Shown here: piece after piece, positions 21,540 through 34,433 of the stretch
Position numbering within the stretch: the stretch's first letter is position 1
Layout: every line of letters starts with the position of its first letter
Assembly (NCBI GenBank): GCA_011319805.1
Contig: SJRY01000236.1
Span: forward strand, 762,371 to 826,370
Reading direction: 5' to 3'
Origin: Macrocybe gigantea
Taxonomy: Eukaryota > Basidiomycota > Agaricomycetes > Agaricales > Callistosporiaceae
Length of the DNA stretch: 64,000 bases
Notes under the pieces: model-generated
Told to the model about the DNA's origin: nothing
The model's database searches: none
Seen by the model: only the letters and a program-made list of their open reading frames with translations
Made by a program: the position numbers and the translations under genes

Positions 21540-24500
21540 ATGCACAGCCAAGGATCTGCTCCCGACATCGAATTGCCCCCCTCACAAGCCTGTCTGAACA
21601 TGTTGAACATCCCTTCCACCTCTGAAGACACACCCTTGAGTGTCCTGACATCAGAGAGCAATGCCCCCTCGGGTGTCCTAACAAGCGATATGACCCATCC
21701 TTCCATCTCCCCTGGGTGAATCGCTGATGGCACATGGGGCTCACATGCTTTGCTTGACATCGATGAAGGGAACTGGGAACAATGGAAGAAACACATGCTA
21801 CAAGTCTTGATCCTCAGCAGCAGTCTCGATGAATATGCACTGGATACATTACCTTGCCCTCCTCTTGCATCTGAACCTCGTGCACATCGCAACTGGACAC
21901 GAAACACAACCTTGTATGTGCATATATCCAGTCAAAATGCGCCGATGCTGAAGAAAAAATCATTAAAAATGCACCAGTGCTTGGGAGGCTTGGATGATGC
22001 TCTCTGACTACCACACCAGTCAGGGTCCTGTTGTCCAGATGTGGCTCATACAGGAGGCATTTGCCGTGCACTACACACATTCCACATCCTTCATGCAGAC
22101 AATGCAGAAATTGCAGGCCATCAACCGCCACATATAGGACATAGGCTCACCATCAGCTGATGATTTCCTAGTCATTCTGATGCTGTTTGTACTCTCTGGT
22201 AAGGAAATGCACTCAGTCCATGACTCTGTCATCAATGGTATCTCTTCATCAACTCATGACACCCTCTTCACCTCTTCTAAGATTGTACAATGGTTGGAAC
22301 TCGAACAACATGTCCAGCAACATGAGGAGGAGGCTATGACTGCCCAAGCACCTATCCAAACTGCAAACCAGACCTGAGTTGTATGTACAAATACCAAGAA
22401 TTGTACACAGCCCCTCAGGCATACACAAGCATTCTGCATCAGAAAGGGCGGCAGTATGTTTGGGCACACCATAGAAGAGGCTAGGAGAGCATTCAAAGCT
22501 GCCAATGGCAAGAGTACGAAAGACCCTAACACAAAAGACAAATGAGGAGTTGTGAACACCAATGGTCAGAATGCAATCGTCCCCACCAAATCCAACAAAC
22601 AGATCTATTATGATGTGAACAGCTGTGCTTACCTAGTTGATACCAAGAACAACATATATGAACAACTCAACCCATCACCAATCTCCCCAGCCGCCACCCT
22701 ACCATCTTCTGCATCTATTGTTGAACTGAGCAACCTCATGACAGACTCCATCGACAACCTGGTCAGGGATGCAATATCAACGGCTAACATTCTGGAATAC
22801 ACAGTGACTGCATGGCTCGACCTACAAAATGAGATCAAATGCTCTGTTGATTGGATGACCTCACAATGACTCTTTGACATGAGTGGTATCAGTATAACAC
22901 CCATGCCCAATTGCCCTTGATGTGAGCATGTCTTGGATGAAGCCTGTCCATTCCTGATTGACAGTGGCTGCATGACACACATATCTCCAATCTGCTCTGA
23001 CTTCCTGACCCTCACGCCTATTCGGGATAGAGTGGTGAAGGGCATTGGGAACACCTCTATTACAGCCGTGGGCATCGGTTCAATCCATCTCACCATTGTG
23101 AAAGACTCGTCAATCACACTCGAGAATGTCCTCTATATACCCAACTTGTCAGTGAGGCTCCTATCTGTTGGTGACCTCGTTGACAACCTCCCCTGTTGGC
23201 TTCTCTTTGATGAGAATGGTGTCACTCTGGTCAATTGGTCTGGCAGACACATTGCATCTGGGACAAGACTCATCAATCACAACAAGAACCTCTTCATGCT
23301 CACATGTTGGCAAAGCTTCTTGATCGAACATTCCTACAGCATTCAATTCAGACTGACCCTTATGACCTGGCACAGATGACTAGGCCACACCAACCTCCAA
23401 TCCATTGTAGACCTGTCTTGAAAAAACCTCACATCAGGTATGGATGTCAACCTTTCCCAAAGCCTACATAAATGTGAACATTGCATCATGGGCAAACAGG
23501 TTGTCTCCACCATCCTGAAATCACATGTAGGCTCTTGCTCTGACAGGAGGTTGGGTGTTGTTTGGATTAACCTTACTGGGCCTGAAGCTATTACCTCTGC
23601 GACACACAACAAGTACCTGATGCACATAGTTGATGACTTTTCATCTTTTGTCTGGTGTTTCCCTTTGAAAGAGAAAACTGATGCACTCCCTATTCTCCAA
23701 AGCTGGGCCTGAAAGATTGAAGCCTCGACTGGTCTCTGTATAGGTATGCTCTGCCTGGATAGAGGCAAAATTGCCTCCAGTTCAGGCTTCAAGGCATGGT
23801 GTGATGGAGAAGGGTATTTATTCCAAACCTCTGCCCCTTATACGTCAGTGCACATAGGCAAAGTAGAATGCGTTCACCACACTGTTATGGGATGGGGAAG
23901 AGCTATGCGCCTCCAAGCTAGACTGCCACTCTATCTTTGGAATGAATGTGCATGTACTGCTGCCTTTCTAGGCAATCTCGCCCCAATGAAGTTCTGCCAA
24001 AAGACCCTATATGAATTATGGCATGGCAGCCTACCAAATCTCTCTCCTCCTCCATGAATTTGGCTGCAGAGCATTTGTCCTCATACAAGACAAGCACAAT
24101 CCGAAAATATATGCCTGATCCTATGAGTGTGTTCTAATAGGTTACTCTGCATCTTCAAAAGCTTACAGACTGTACCACCATGGATCACATGACATATCAT
24201 CAAAAGCTTCCATGTCAAATTTATTGAGAGTCATGAAAGCCTACTGCCCCTATCTGTAGATGATTCTGCAAAGGTAACTGACAAGGGCAGCCCTGACCAC
24301 ATGCCAGATGTCACTAGAGAGGATGTCACTAGAGAGGAACAATCAGAACTGACTGACCTCAATGCAAATAAGCCTGCCATTGACTCAGAGCCATGGAGGC
24401 AGCCCTAACAGAACATTCCATCCAGGTGGAGAATGATATGTGAAGGAGCTGAATACATGTCACAGATGGAATGTGCAGTTGAGGAGAGCAGAGAAGCTGG

Positions 24501-26060
24501 AAAATGTGTAAAGGAGACCAGATGCTAGGCACATCTCCAAAGACGTCAGAGGGTTCTGGCTGATCACAATGAAGTGGGGCATGACAACATGGCTGAAATC
24601 TTTGCAGCAACCATTCTGGACTTCGACATCCTTACTGATTCCTCTGATCCAACTTTCCTCAAGCAAGCACTGAACTGAGAAGATTGTAAGCAGTGGAAGG
24701 CAGCAATGTGAGAAGAACTTGAGTCACTGAAGGCGATGGGCATCTATAAGCTCGTTCCTCACTCATCTATACCTGCAGGGAGGAAGGTCCTGGGAGCAAA
24801 TGGGAGTATCACCTGAAACATGATGAAGAAGGCTGACCAACTCGATATAAAGCATGCCTGGTGGTAAAAGGGTATGAGCAGGTATTTGGGCTGACTACAT
24901 CGACACCACCTCACCAATGATGCGAATGGAATCCCAGTGCACAATTCTACATACCACTGCAGTGAATGACTGGAATGTGGAACAAGCTAATGTCAAAGGC
25001 GCCTACCTCTACAGCCTTTTGCCAGATGGCAAAAAGCTGTTTATGTAGCAACCAGATTGCTTTGAAGACCCTGATAACCCAGATCATGTTTGGGTGCTAC
25101 TGTGTGGGCTGTATGGCATGAAGCAGAGCAGCCATATCTGAAACAAGATGCTGGACAAGGCTATGCTTGCATTCAGCTTCAGAAGACTGGATGCTGACCC
25201 ATGCTTGTATTGGCATGATGACAAGGATGGAAAACTTTTAGTTGGTGTTCACATTGATGATTTTCTCTATACCAGTATGATGATAGCATAGGAACTATTC
25301 AAGCACCAACTCCAAGCATGTGGAAAATCTCAGAACAAAGGGAGGTAGCATTTCACATTGGCATTGCCATCCACCATGACTGTGAGATGCGGACCATCTC
25401 CCTTTCACAAACTGCCCTTATTGATCGCATTGTGTCCACCTTCAGTCTGAATGCCTATCCTGTCTCCATGCCTATGGATATCAGTGCCAAGCTGGCAAGA
25501 CCCTCAGATGTGACCCTGTCACCAGAGATGGCGGCCCATCTTAGGCCATCCCTTATTGATCTCTTGTGGATTCCTTGATATACATTGCTGTTGGGTCTCG
25601 CCCAGACATCAGCTTTGCAGTTTCTAAACTGGCACAGTTTCTGGACTGCTATTGATGAATACTGGATTGCAGCTCTGCATGTGGTCTGATATCTTGCTTC
25701 AACATGTAAATTCGAGCTGACTCAGGCAGTCCTGATCCAATCAGTTTTAACTGGCTTCTCTGACTTGTCTTATACTAACTGCCCTGACACTCAACATTCT
25801 ACTATGGGTTACTGCTTCTCCTTGGGTAATGGAGTCATATCATGGTCCTCCTGCAGACAACAAACAGTGTCCTTATCTTCATGTGAGCTGAATATGTTGC
25901 CATTAGTGAGGCATCATGAGAACTCTCGGCTGAAGACCCTTTTATGGGAGACTGGCCTCCTGCAACATCTGATGCTGACTCTCTTCTGTGATAACAATGG
26001 CATGATGGACTTATCCAAAGACCCTGTTCTCTACAGTTGCAGCAAATATATCAATGTCTG
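21540..26060 (+). pseudogene. Copia gag-pol remnant
   Basis: Recognisable in order: gag-like region (about 21540-22900); protease with FLIDSGCMTH (about 22950); integrase with MHIVDDFSSFVWCFPLKEKT (about 23620-23680); reverse transcriptase with WNVEQANVKGAYLYSL (about 24970-25020), the YGMKQSS region (about 25110) and VGVHIDDFLYT (about 25240-25275); RNase H remnant with SSCELNMLPLVRHHENS (about 25860-25930). At least a dozen stops interrupt it, many readable as CGA or CAA or TGG changed by C-to-T or G-to-A. It cannot make a functional polyprotein. Confidence 0.85.
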
Positions 26061-26333
26061 ACACCATTACATTAGGGAACAAATTGAAACTGTAACATTG
26101 TGATTGCTCATTGTAACTCAAAGACAACTTGCAATAACAATTTCCAATATTTCACAAACCCTTTCCCACGATTCATTTGAGCACCTGCACTCCTGCTAGG
26201 AGTGTTGGGCCAAGATTGAGGAGGAGTCCATGTGTGTTTCCTGCTCTTTTTTTTTCTCTTCTTTTCTTTTCTTCATTCTATACACTTTTTATACTTCTAA
26301 TTTACTTGACACCCTTGCTGTGATGAGGAGGAG

Positions 26334-26561
26334 TGTTGGAATGCATCACGAATGCATAAATGCTTATATAACAGTAGCATACAAGTATAACTATTCCACG
26401 CACCTCTTTTCTCAGTTGCTATCACACATGACTGAGGTAAGAGCATCCAGCACGATATATTACACACAACCAAACTAATGTATGCATACAGAGGCATTGT
26501 AGGTTAGTATAGGCAATGTATAGTTGCTATCACATGTGACTGAGAGGCATTGTAGTTCTAA
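26334..26561 (+). repeat. 3' LTR of copia element
   Basis: Begins TGTTGGAATGCATC like the 5' LTR and ends TTCTAA immediately before the target duplicate ATTTG, so the terminal CA present in the 5' LTR is missing. Confidence 0.88.
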
Positions 26562-26566
26562 ATTTG

Positions 26567-26969
26567 TATTCTTAAATAGAATAGCAGGGTATTTCAGAAG
26601 TAAACCTGCAGCCACCTGAATTCACAATCTGCAACAATAGCATTCCAATCTGAAAAAAAGATAGTTAGGGCACTCATAACACTTGTGTGAGAAGCATGCT
26701 ATAAGCTGAGAAAATTTATACTAATTAAGTCATCTGAATTGTAAACAATTAACAGTGTTGCTGCCCTGCTAAGAAGGCTATGCAATAGGTTTGGGACTCT
26801 ATTCCAATTTTAGAATCTATTTACCAGTTGCAGAAGCCATTAATAATTGCAATAAAAATATTAGCAATATCTTTAGCAAATAGTAAATGCTATATCATTA
26901 ATCCTGGATTACATTATTTACTGATCACATGACATCATATATAGAGGGCTCATCTTTTAGCTTCCCTCA
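26567..26969. other. AT-rich spacer
   Basis: About 400 bp between the copia element and the old chromovirus LTR. AT-rich, no open frame or repeat recognised. Confidence 0.5.
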
Positions 26970-27207
26970 TGTTAGGCTAGATGAATCTCAAAGGACTCGA
27001 ACAGACTAAGTGCAAGAGTGGTCTTGAGACAATGGCAAAAGGAATATTAAGCCTAGTGCTACTGGTACATCTGGAAGTCCTTATAACATTACAGTACTCG
27101 AGCACAGACCATGGGCTGCACAATGCTGTAGACTGCGGATGAGTAAGACTGGAAGGAGATGACTCAGAATAACTAGAGAAGTGAAATGACTCAATGGCTG
27201 CATAACA
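26970..27207 (-). repeat. LTR of the old chromovirus, internally deleted
   Basis: Matches the 320-bp LTRs at 46057 and 52247 from TGTTAGGCTAGA to AACA, but about 80 bp between the GCTGC motif and the terminal AACA is missing. Confidence 0.85.
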
Positions 27208-27458
27208 TCACCCTGTCTTTAGATTTGCATTCTCATGAAAGACCTTAGTCCAGCTGTCCCCACCCATTATTACTCTCCAGGCAGTCGTGGCACATGGGGC
27301 CCATGTATGAATAAGCTCTTCATTATAGGCGCAGATGTGATGGAGTGTAGTGGCAAGGAGTTTAAGTCACCAGTTCTCTGTGCAAAGCATTTTCATTGCC
27401 TCACGAAGTGTGATGCATTCTGTATAGTGGGGCCAGTCCCATCAGGGGTTCGCCCGGT

Positions 27459-30400
27459 CTAGAGATGTGTGTGAACAGTCATAACATAGTGCATATATGT
27501 ACCAAGTGTGATGGCAAGGGGGTCCATGTAGTCACTGCCATTGAGAATCCTTGCCAGATTCTCATGGTTGTTTGGATGGTTAGGGGTAGGTGTGTGGCTG
27601 TCGTTACTGTTATCAATGCTGATGGGGGCATTGGTGATCATGATGTGTAATTTTTGGTCTTCTTCCCACTTGTCATGATCCTTTTATCCTGGTTTGCAGT
27701 CTTCTTTAGGAAGCAGTCTAGAGCTTGCTGTGCATTTCCCAGTTCCTTCTCTTTGATCCATGTGTTCTCCTCATATCTGCATCCTTTCCATTTGACTAGA
27801 AATAGCATTCCCCTTCCTTGTTTCTTCCTTTTTAGAATTTCTTCTATCTTGCTCTTCTTCATCATTTATGATTTCAGGAGAGCAGATAGTCATAGTCACT
27901 TGTATCTTGAAACAGGGTCCTTTGTAGGGCATGAGTAGTGTTTTGTTGAACACAGGATGTATCAGCTGCCATGATGCTGGGAGTTCCAGGCAATATGCCA
28001 AGGCTCCTTTCTTTTTGATCACTTTGAACAGTCCATATTGGAGTGCCAATAACTTCTTTGATGGTCAATTGACTGTGATATTGGTGGCTTCAAGCCATAC
28101 TCCATTCCCTTTCTTATATTCACAGGCTGGTTTTTACCTTGCATTATAATTGTCTTTGGCCCATGTTTGTGCATACTGCAGTGCAGCATTTGCTTCTTTC
28201 CATATTTGGTCCATTCTTTCAATGAAGTTCTTTGCTGCAGGGTTGTTCCCTTCTGTTGTCTGTAGTTCTCCCTTCCAGAGGTGCATTCTGTAGTTGAGGT
28301 AGAACAGTGTTTCTTTTGTTCCCTGGTGTATTTTGTCATTATATTGGTACTCTGTGATCACTATCCATTCTGCCCAATCATCCTGTAGGTTGTTTGTGAA
28401 GCTTCTGAGAAAGGCTTCCATCTCTTGATGGGATCACTCTGCCTGTCCATCTGTCTGTGGGTGGTAGGCTATTGATAGGTTTTGCTTTGGTCTAAGCAGT
28501 TTTAAAAGCACTATCATGAATCATACTATGAATTGGAGTCCTTGGTCACTAATGATCTTTCATGGAATTCTGTAAAGTCACCACATGTTGTCTTGGTATA
28601 GTCGTGCAAGACCTTCTGCTATGAGTTCAGTGTTTGTGGGAATTAGATAGATCATCTTGGTCAGGCAGTCTGTGACTGCGGTGATGGCATTAAAGCCATT
28701 TGAGCTGAGTAGTGGTCCTATGAGATCTACTCTGATATCTTTCTATGGCTGCTATAGAACTTCATGTGGGTGTAATAGTGCATGTTTCTTTTGTCAGATG
28801 ATCTTGTTTCACTGACATGTTTCGCATCCATTGACATACTTCTTGATGTCCATTAACATTGATGGCCACTAGTAGGTGCAGTTTATGAGCTTGTGCATGC
28901 AGTATTGTTCTGGATGTCCTCCGATAGGTGTGTCATAGTGTTCGAATATGATGTCTTCCTTCAGTTTGTTGTCTGGGGGGACATAGATTTTCCCTCCTGC
29001 ATATATGATGTGGTCTTCTTCTGTGAACCAGTGCAGTTTTTCCTTCAGTTCTGTTGTTACGATCGTCTTCCTTTGTGTGCATTGTTGAATTCTATCCTTG
29101 GGGATTCAATCATTGTGATTCTTCTCATTTGTATTGCTTCATTATTTTCTGCTTTCTTTTTTCATGGATATTCATCCTTGAACATCATAAATTCGAAATC
29201 TCATTCATTATTCTCTTCCAGATGTTGAATGAATGCTGCCTCTTTGATCATTTGTATATTGTCCTTCTCAGCTAGGTTTTCTTCATATCCTGCCATCTGT
29301 GATAGGACGTTTGCTTTTCCATTGGCCTTTTCTGGTACATGTCATAGTTTGTAGTCATATTCTTGTAATTTTAGGTACCAGCTGATCTGTCTCACATTGA
29401 GTTATTGCAGTTTTTAAAAATATGATAGGTTTTTGTGATCTGTTAATATCTCGAACCTCTCTCAAGCCTTTAGGAGGTATTGTCTCTATATTTTCAGTGT
29501 GACCATTATCGCAAAGAGCTCCTTGTCATAGATTTCATAGTTTTGCTCTGCTGGAGTCATGCATCTTGAAATAAAGGTGATCAGGTGCCATAGTCCTTTT
29601 TGCTGTTGTAATAGTACTGCTCTGATGGCATATCCTGAGGCATCTGTTTCAACTTGGAACTTTCCTTCTATTTGTGGTAGTGCTAGAATGGGTGCCAAGG
29701 TTATATGTTGAATTAGCTCTTTGAAAGCATCTTATTGCTTGTCTGTCTACTGGAATGTTTTGTTTCCAGTCAGCTCCATTAGGGGTTTAGTGACTTTTGC
29801 ATATCCCTTAATGAATTGCCAGTAAAAGTTCATAAATCCCAAGAACTTTTGTAGTTCTTTCTTCATTTTTGGGATTGGCCAGGATTGTACAGCTGCAATC
29901 TTCTCCAGTTCCATCTCTACTTTCCCTTCTCCTATGATATATCCTAGTACTGGGACTTTTGATGATTTCATTCACATTTTGGTCCTTTGATGAATAGGTC
30001 ATTCTTGTTCAGTATCTCCATAACTTCTATAGTGTTCTTTTGGAGTTCCTCTCATGTTCATCCAATGATTATGATGTCATTCATATAGATTATGCACACT
30101 CTCCTTTGTATTTGGTCTTGGAAGAGGCTTGCCATTATTCAGCTAAATATACCTGGTATGTTGCACTGTCCAAAGTACATGACTGTTGGTTCAAAGAGTC
30201 CTCTTGCTGTTAGAAAGGCTGCCTTCCATTCATCCCCTTTTCAAATGCATACATTATTGTATCTCCAGATAATGTTGATCTTGCTAAAGTACTTCACTCC
30301 TTGTAGTACATCGAAGAGCTTGCTGATGCATGGTAATGGGAACTTGTCTTTAACTGTATATTTGTTTATCTTCTGATAGTCTTGGATGAGTCATTTGCTT

Positions 30401-31230
30401 CCATTCTTCTGGTTGCAAAAGAGACAGGGTGCTGCATAAGGCAATTTTGATGAGTATATCTTTTCTGTTCTTAGTTCTTCTTTGACAAAGGCATCTAGTT
30501 CCTCTAGTTCCTTCTGTGTCATCAGGTAGACCTTGCTCAGTATCATTTTGGATGCATCTTTTGTTAAGTTTATCTTATGGTCCTACTCTTTGTGATCTGG
30601 TAAGCAATCAAAGTTCTTCTCCTTGAAGAGGTGTTTAAATCTGATCAGATATGGGGGTATCTGAGTTTCTGTCTTGTTGCTAGCTGTAGTTTTTGCTGGT
30701 TCTGCCACCTTCTGTATCTTGATCATCTGGTAGTTTATTTTGCATGTTTTAGGGCATCTGTCGAAGACAATTTCTCCTGTCCTCCATTTGATCATTGGAT
30801 TGTGATAGACAAGCCAGTCATGTCCCAGTAGCATGTCAGTCTTTCCAATATTGAGTACGATGGCTTCCATGTGTTCCTTATGTCTTTTAATATCGATGTG
30901 AACTTCCGCTACTCACTCTGCTATTTTCTAGCAGTTGGGTGACCCATCTGCATTTATAATTGGAATCTTCTTGATTCGTTGTGTCTTCAGCCCTGTTTTC
31001 ACTACTATTGCAGTATTGATGCAGGTCCTGCCTGCTCTGCTATCGACTTCTGGTGTTATCATTACTATTCCTTTTTATGCTCGTATCCTAGCTGATACTG
31101 TGAGTTCTTTCCTTTTAGATGGTTTGTCACCTTGGATGGTTTTTCTTGGTGCTTCAGATCACTTTGCAGGAATGGTGTATTTCAGAGTATGGAATGATCT
31201 ACATCTGGTATTGAAGTGAGTCTGTTTCAG
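27459..31230 (-). pseudogene. Old chromovirus pol and accessory-ORF remnants
   Basis: On the minus strand from high to low coordinate: protease region with DMLLGHDWLVYHNPMIKW (about 30760-30830); reverse transcriptase (about 29950-30560, PHLIRFKHLF upstream); RNase H with KFQVETDASGYAIRAVLLQQ (about 29590-29660); integrase with NDKIHQGTKETLFYLNYRMH (about 28260-28340); chromodomain with LKRKKQGRGMLFLVKWKGCR (27750-27830); and a remnant of the post-pol ORF (27459-27641). Frames are broken repeatedly. The chromodomain itself is better preserved here than in the younger copy. Confidence 0.82.
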
Positions 31231-31239
31231 CTATATGGG

Positions 31240-32390
31240 TTGCAATTTAGCACCTCCTAGTTGGACCCTTTGACAAAACCCTGTTTGTCAGAGCTTTCTT
31301 CATCCTTGTCTTTTTTGTCCTCTCCTTCTTCTTCTTTTACTTCTCTGACTTGGGATTTGCCTTTCTTCTTCTTCTTGCAGTTCCATGTATAGTGTCCCTT
31401 CAAGCCACAGTTCAAACATGTGATGTTTGCTGCTCCTTTTTGCAGTTCTGGGCAGTTTTATAAAAGGTGCCCTGGCTTATTGCAATTGAAGCAATTGTTG
31501 CTTCATACTTTGTTGACTTCCATTGCCTGTCCTGTTCCTTGGTTTGGATTTCCAGGCTTGCACTGATTGCTTGTGAATTCTCCTCTCATTATATTCCTGT
31601 ATTCATTGATATTCCATCCAATCACTCAAACTGTCTTGATATACTCATCTCCATCTGTTGGGAGTGTGGAGATTGAGTGTACTGCTTCTGCTGTCCTCCA
31701 GTTTAAGCTCTTCTCAAGTAAGAAATGAGAAGCTGTTCCTATCATTCCTACCTTCCCTATGAGGTCTACAAATTCATCCAGGAATTCATCAATGGGTCAG
31801 TTTCCCTATCTGATGTTGAATAGCTTGCTTCCTGCTTGTGACAGTGACATAACATTGCTAAATCATATCTCTATCTCAGTTATAAAGTCAGCCTATGTGC
31901 TTTGGTTGGTAGTGGTGTCAATCTTCTTTGATGCCTAGTGGGCTCCTGGTCTGTCAGTCATTCTGGACAGGACCACCCTGATCTTCTATGTGTCCATGAG
32001 GTCTCTATGTGCAGTTATATAGAGTTTCATCTTCCTCCACCAAATGTCAAAGGCTGTTCAATCTCCTGTGAAGGATTTTGGATCAGCAATGATTCTCTTG
32101 TATTCTATCATCATCCTTTGAAGAGTTTTTTCATCATTGTCTTGGTTTTGGTTCTCCTGTTCCTGGGTCTGTTGCACTTGGGTCTATTGCACTTGTACTT
32201 GGGCTTGCTGTTTTTGAAGCTGTTTCTATCTTCCTCTTTGTTCTTTCCAGTAGTCTAGATCGACTCCTGTGATTCTATAGGCCTGTTCAAAATCAGCCCA
32301 CTCTGTAGCAGTTGGTCCATTTGTCTTTGATAATCCTTTTCACTCCCTCCACTGATAGTATTCATCCCAGTCACTGGTGCTTACTTTCAA
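31240..32390 (-). pseudogene. Old chromovirus gag remnant
   Basis: Degenerate match to the gag at 50420-51567, including a zinc-knuckle region near 31370-31500. It ends abruptly at 32390, where LINE A begins. Confidence 0.7.
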
Positions 32391-32584
32391 CACCTCTTTC
32401 CGCAATGCCCATTTGTAAACAAGTGTAAACAACTCACCTCCATCGTCTTCATTGCTCTACACTGTCATCGACTGGGCCAATCTTGAATCAAGTTGCAGAT
32501 CCAAGTTCTCTAAACTCTTGAGCACTTTCATTTCTTATATCGCGAAAATCGGCTGAAAATCAACCGAATTATTAGAGTTTTTCT

Positions 32585-34323
32585 ATGAGCAATGACCTGC
32601 TCAATATCGTTGGCAGCAGTAGTCATGCACTGCTCAACCTGCACCCTGGATGGCCCTCTGCTGGTCCATCCCATTCTCTTGCTCCTCCTCCTCCCCTGAG
32701 GAATGATAGCCTTCTCTTCCAAGGTGGCAATGGTCTCATGGACACCGATGACACCAATCCTTCCAATGCAGGTGGGCCCACCGGACCCTCTGCTCCCCCC
32801 TCTCTGTTGATTCTGTCCACTGAGGCAGCATACAATGACAACAGTATCAGCATCGTGATCTTCCCTAAAGGGGACCGGTTCCTCCACGGTGAAGCTAAGG
32901 CTGCAGCTGAATCTCTCGCTGCCCTCAAGGCTTGGATCCTGAAGGTTGGCTCATCCTCCATCTCTATCCTGGTGGGATATCAATATGCTATTGCCAAGGG
33001 CATTGCAACTCTGGTCAGCAGTGCCAGCAACATCAACATGTTCTCTATCTCTATGCTCGATGGGCTTCAGCACCCCCTTGGAAGGCACTTGCAAGAAATT
33101 GTCAATGCTCACCTCCCTTTTTGTGGAAGGCAACTTGGTTTGCTGACCCTCACACCTCCCCTTCTGGTACTGTATGCCCAGAAGATTCTCGTTTGAACAT
33201 GGGTGCCCACCCTCTGAGACCACCTTAGAATCTGAACCGCCCCCCTCTGCTGCAACTGTGTTCTCACTCCCGAACCCCAGGGCATGGACCACCCCCTCCT
33301 GTCAATAGGACTACTCGCCCTGCTGCTGGCAAGCGCTCATATGTGCAAGCCTTGGCCCAACCAGCCAATACCTCTGCCAAAGCTATCGTAGCTTTGGCAA
33401 AGACCTTTCCACACCTCCCCATAGAGAAGATCGTCTCCTTGCAAAAGGAAGCGACTGGGGAGTCTTCTGGACCACCCAAGAAGAAGGCAAAGTCCATGTC
33501 CCATGGCCCATCCCGATGTAATGTCAGGGTGACCTTCACTTTTCTGGCAGACAATGCATCTGTTGCTGCTGGGACTCTTCTCTTTGCCTTCAATTGAGGG
33601 CTGACTGCTGGTAAATCCTGGATTCGATGCGAATCCATCCAGGACCACTCCGCCTCCTCATTTTCTTGCCTGATGATGAAGGTGGCATCACCTAAGGACC
33701 TTGGCATTCTGCGTGAGGCTGCTCTCTGGTGTGCTCCGGCTGGATCTACTGTTGAGCTTGCTATTCCTATGAGCGTTTCCTATGTGAAACTGCTCAGCAT
33801 ATCATATTTCAATGCTGATAGAAGTGTTATTACTGCCCAGCAAGCTTATGAGATCCTCCAAGACTCTTCATTCTCAGATCTCATTACTCTCATTGGAGTT
33901 CTGTATGTTATGCATAACTCCAAGAATTCTAATACTGTGACCATTTGGTTCAATATCAAGGACACGTTAACTGGCCAGAATGTCAAGGCTCTGGACAACT
34001 GCACTGTTATGGTCCAGAACTGGCGATGCCGATTCCGTGCTGCTCTTTCATCACCAGGAGTTCCTCTCTGTGAACTTTGTTGGTGCTGGGGACACACTGC
34101 TTTGAAGTGTAACCAACAATCTCTCTGATGCCCAATCTGTGGGGAATCCCATAGAAAGGAGCACCACCACACACTCACATCTTGCTGCAAAGCAAGACCC
34201 AAGGCCAACCCTCCTCGTGAGGCAACTCCAGCAGGCCAACCCTGCCCGCATACTCTGAAGTGTCTTAGTTGTGGCAAAGACCACTCCACCAATAACCGGA
34301 AGTGTGCCTTCTGGAAAAACTGA
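32585..34323 (+). pseudogene. LINE A ORF1 remnant (nucleic-acid-binding, zinc knuckles)
   Basis: Starts MSNDLLNIVGSSSHALLN at 32585. A long open stretch runs to 33196, then breaks. The later part (33673-34330) keeps AYEILQDSSFSDLITLIGV and a zinc-knuckle region of the form CWCWGHTALKC, CPICGESHRKEHHH, CLSCGKDHSTNNRKC. In this copy a cysteine-to-tryptophan change and stops (for example at 34126) disable it. LINE B gives the cleaner version on the opposite strand. Confidence 0.8.
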
Positions 34324-34433
34324 TTTGATCCTGAATGGATCAAACAACATTATCAGCTGGTACGTGATCGAATATGATCAAGTCCCAAACATTCTAACGC
34401 CTCCCCACAGTGTAATGCAGAGGCTGATGCATC

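Larger units (their letters stand above)
21224..26561 (+). mobile_element. Copia-type LTR retrotransposon, decayed
   Basis: Flanked by similar LTRs (21224-21454 and 26334-26561) and by the 5-bp target duplication ATTTG (21219-21223, 26562-26566). The internal + strand reads gag, protease, integrase, reverse transcriptase and RNase H in copia order, broken by many stops, mostly TGA. Total about 5.3 kb. It sits just downstream of FUR1. Confidence 0.9.
26970..32390 (-). mobile_element. Old chromovirus (Ty3/gypsy), 3' LTR to start of gag
   Basis: Homologous along its length to the complete element at 46057-52566 and in the same orientation. It keeps one LTR (26970-27207) and the internal region back to the first codons of gag, where LINE A is inserted at 32390/32391. 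The missing 5' LTR should lie beyond LINE A but is not seen in the window. Compared with the younger copy it carries many TG or CA where the young copy has CG, and numerous stops. Confidence 0.88.

Noticed and set aside
26970..32390. RIP-type hypermutation
   Set aside because: Changes noticed are mostly in CpG context rather than the CpA context of Neurospora RIP. No full count was made.
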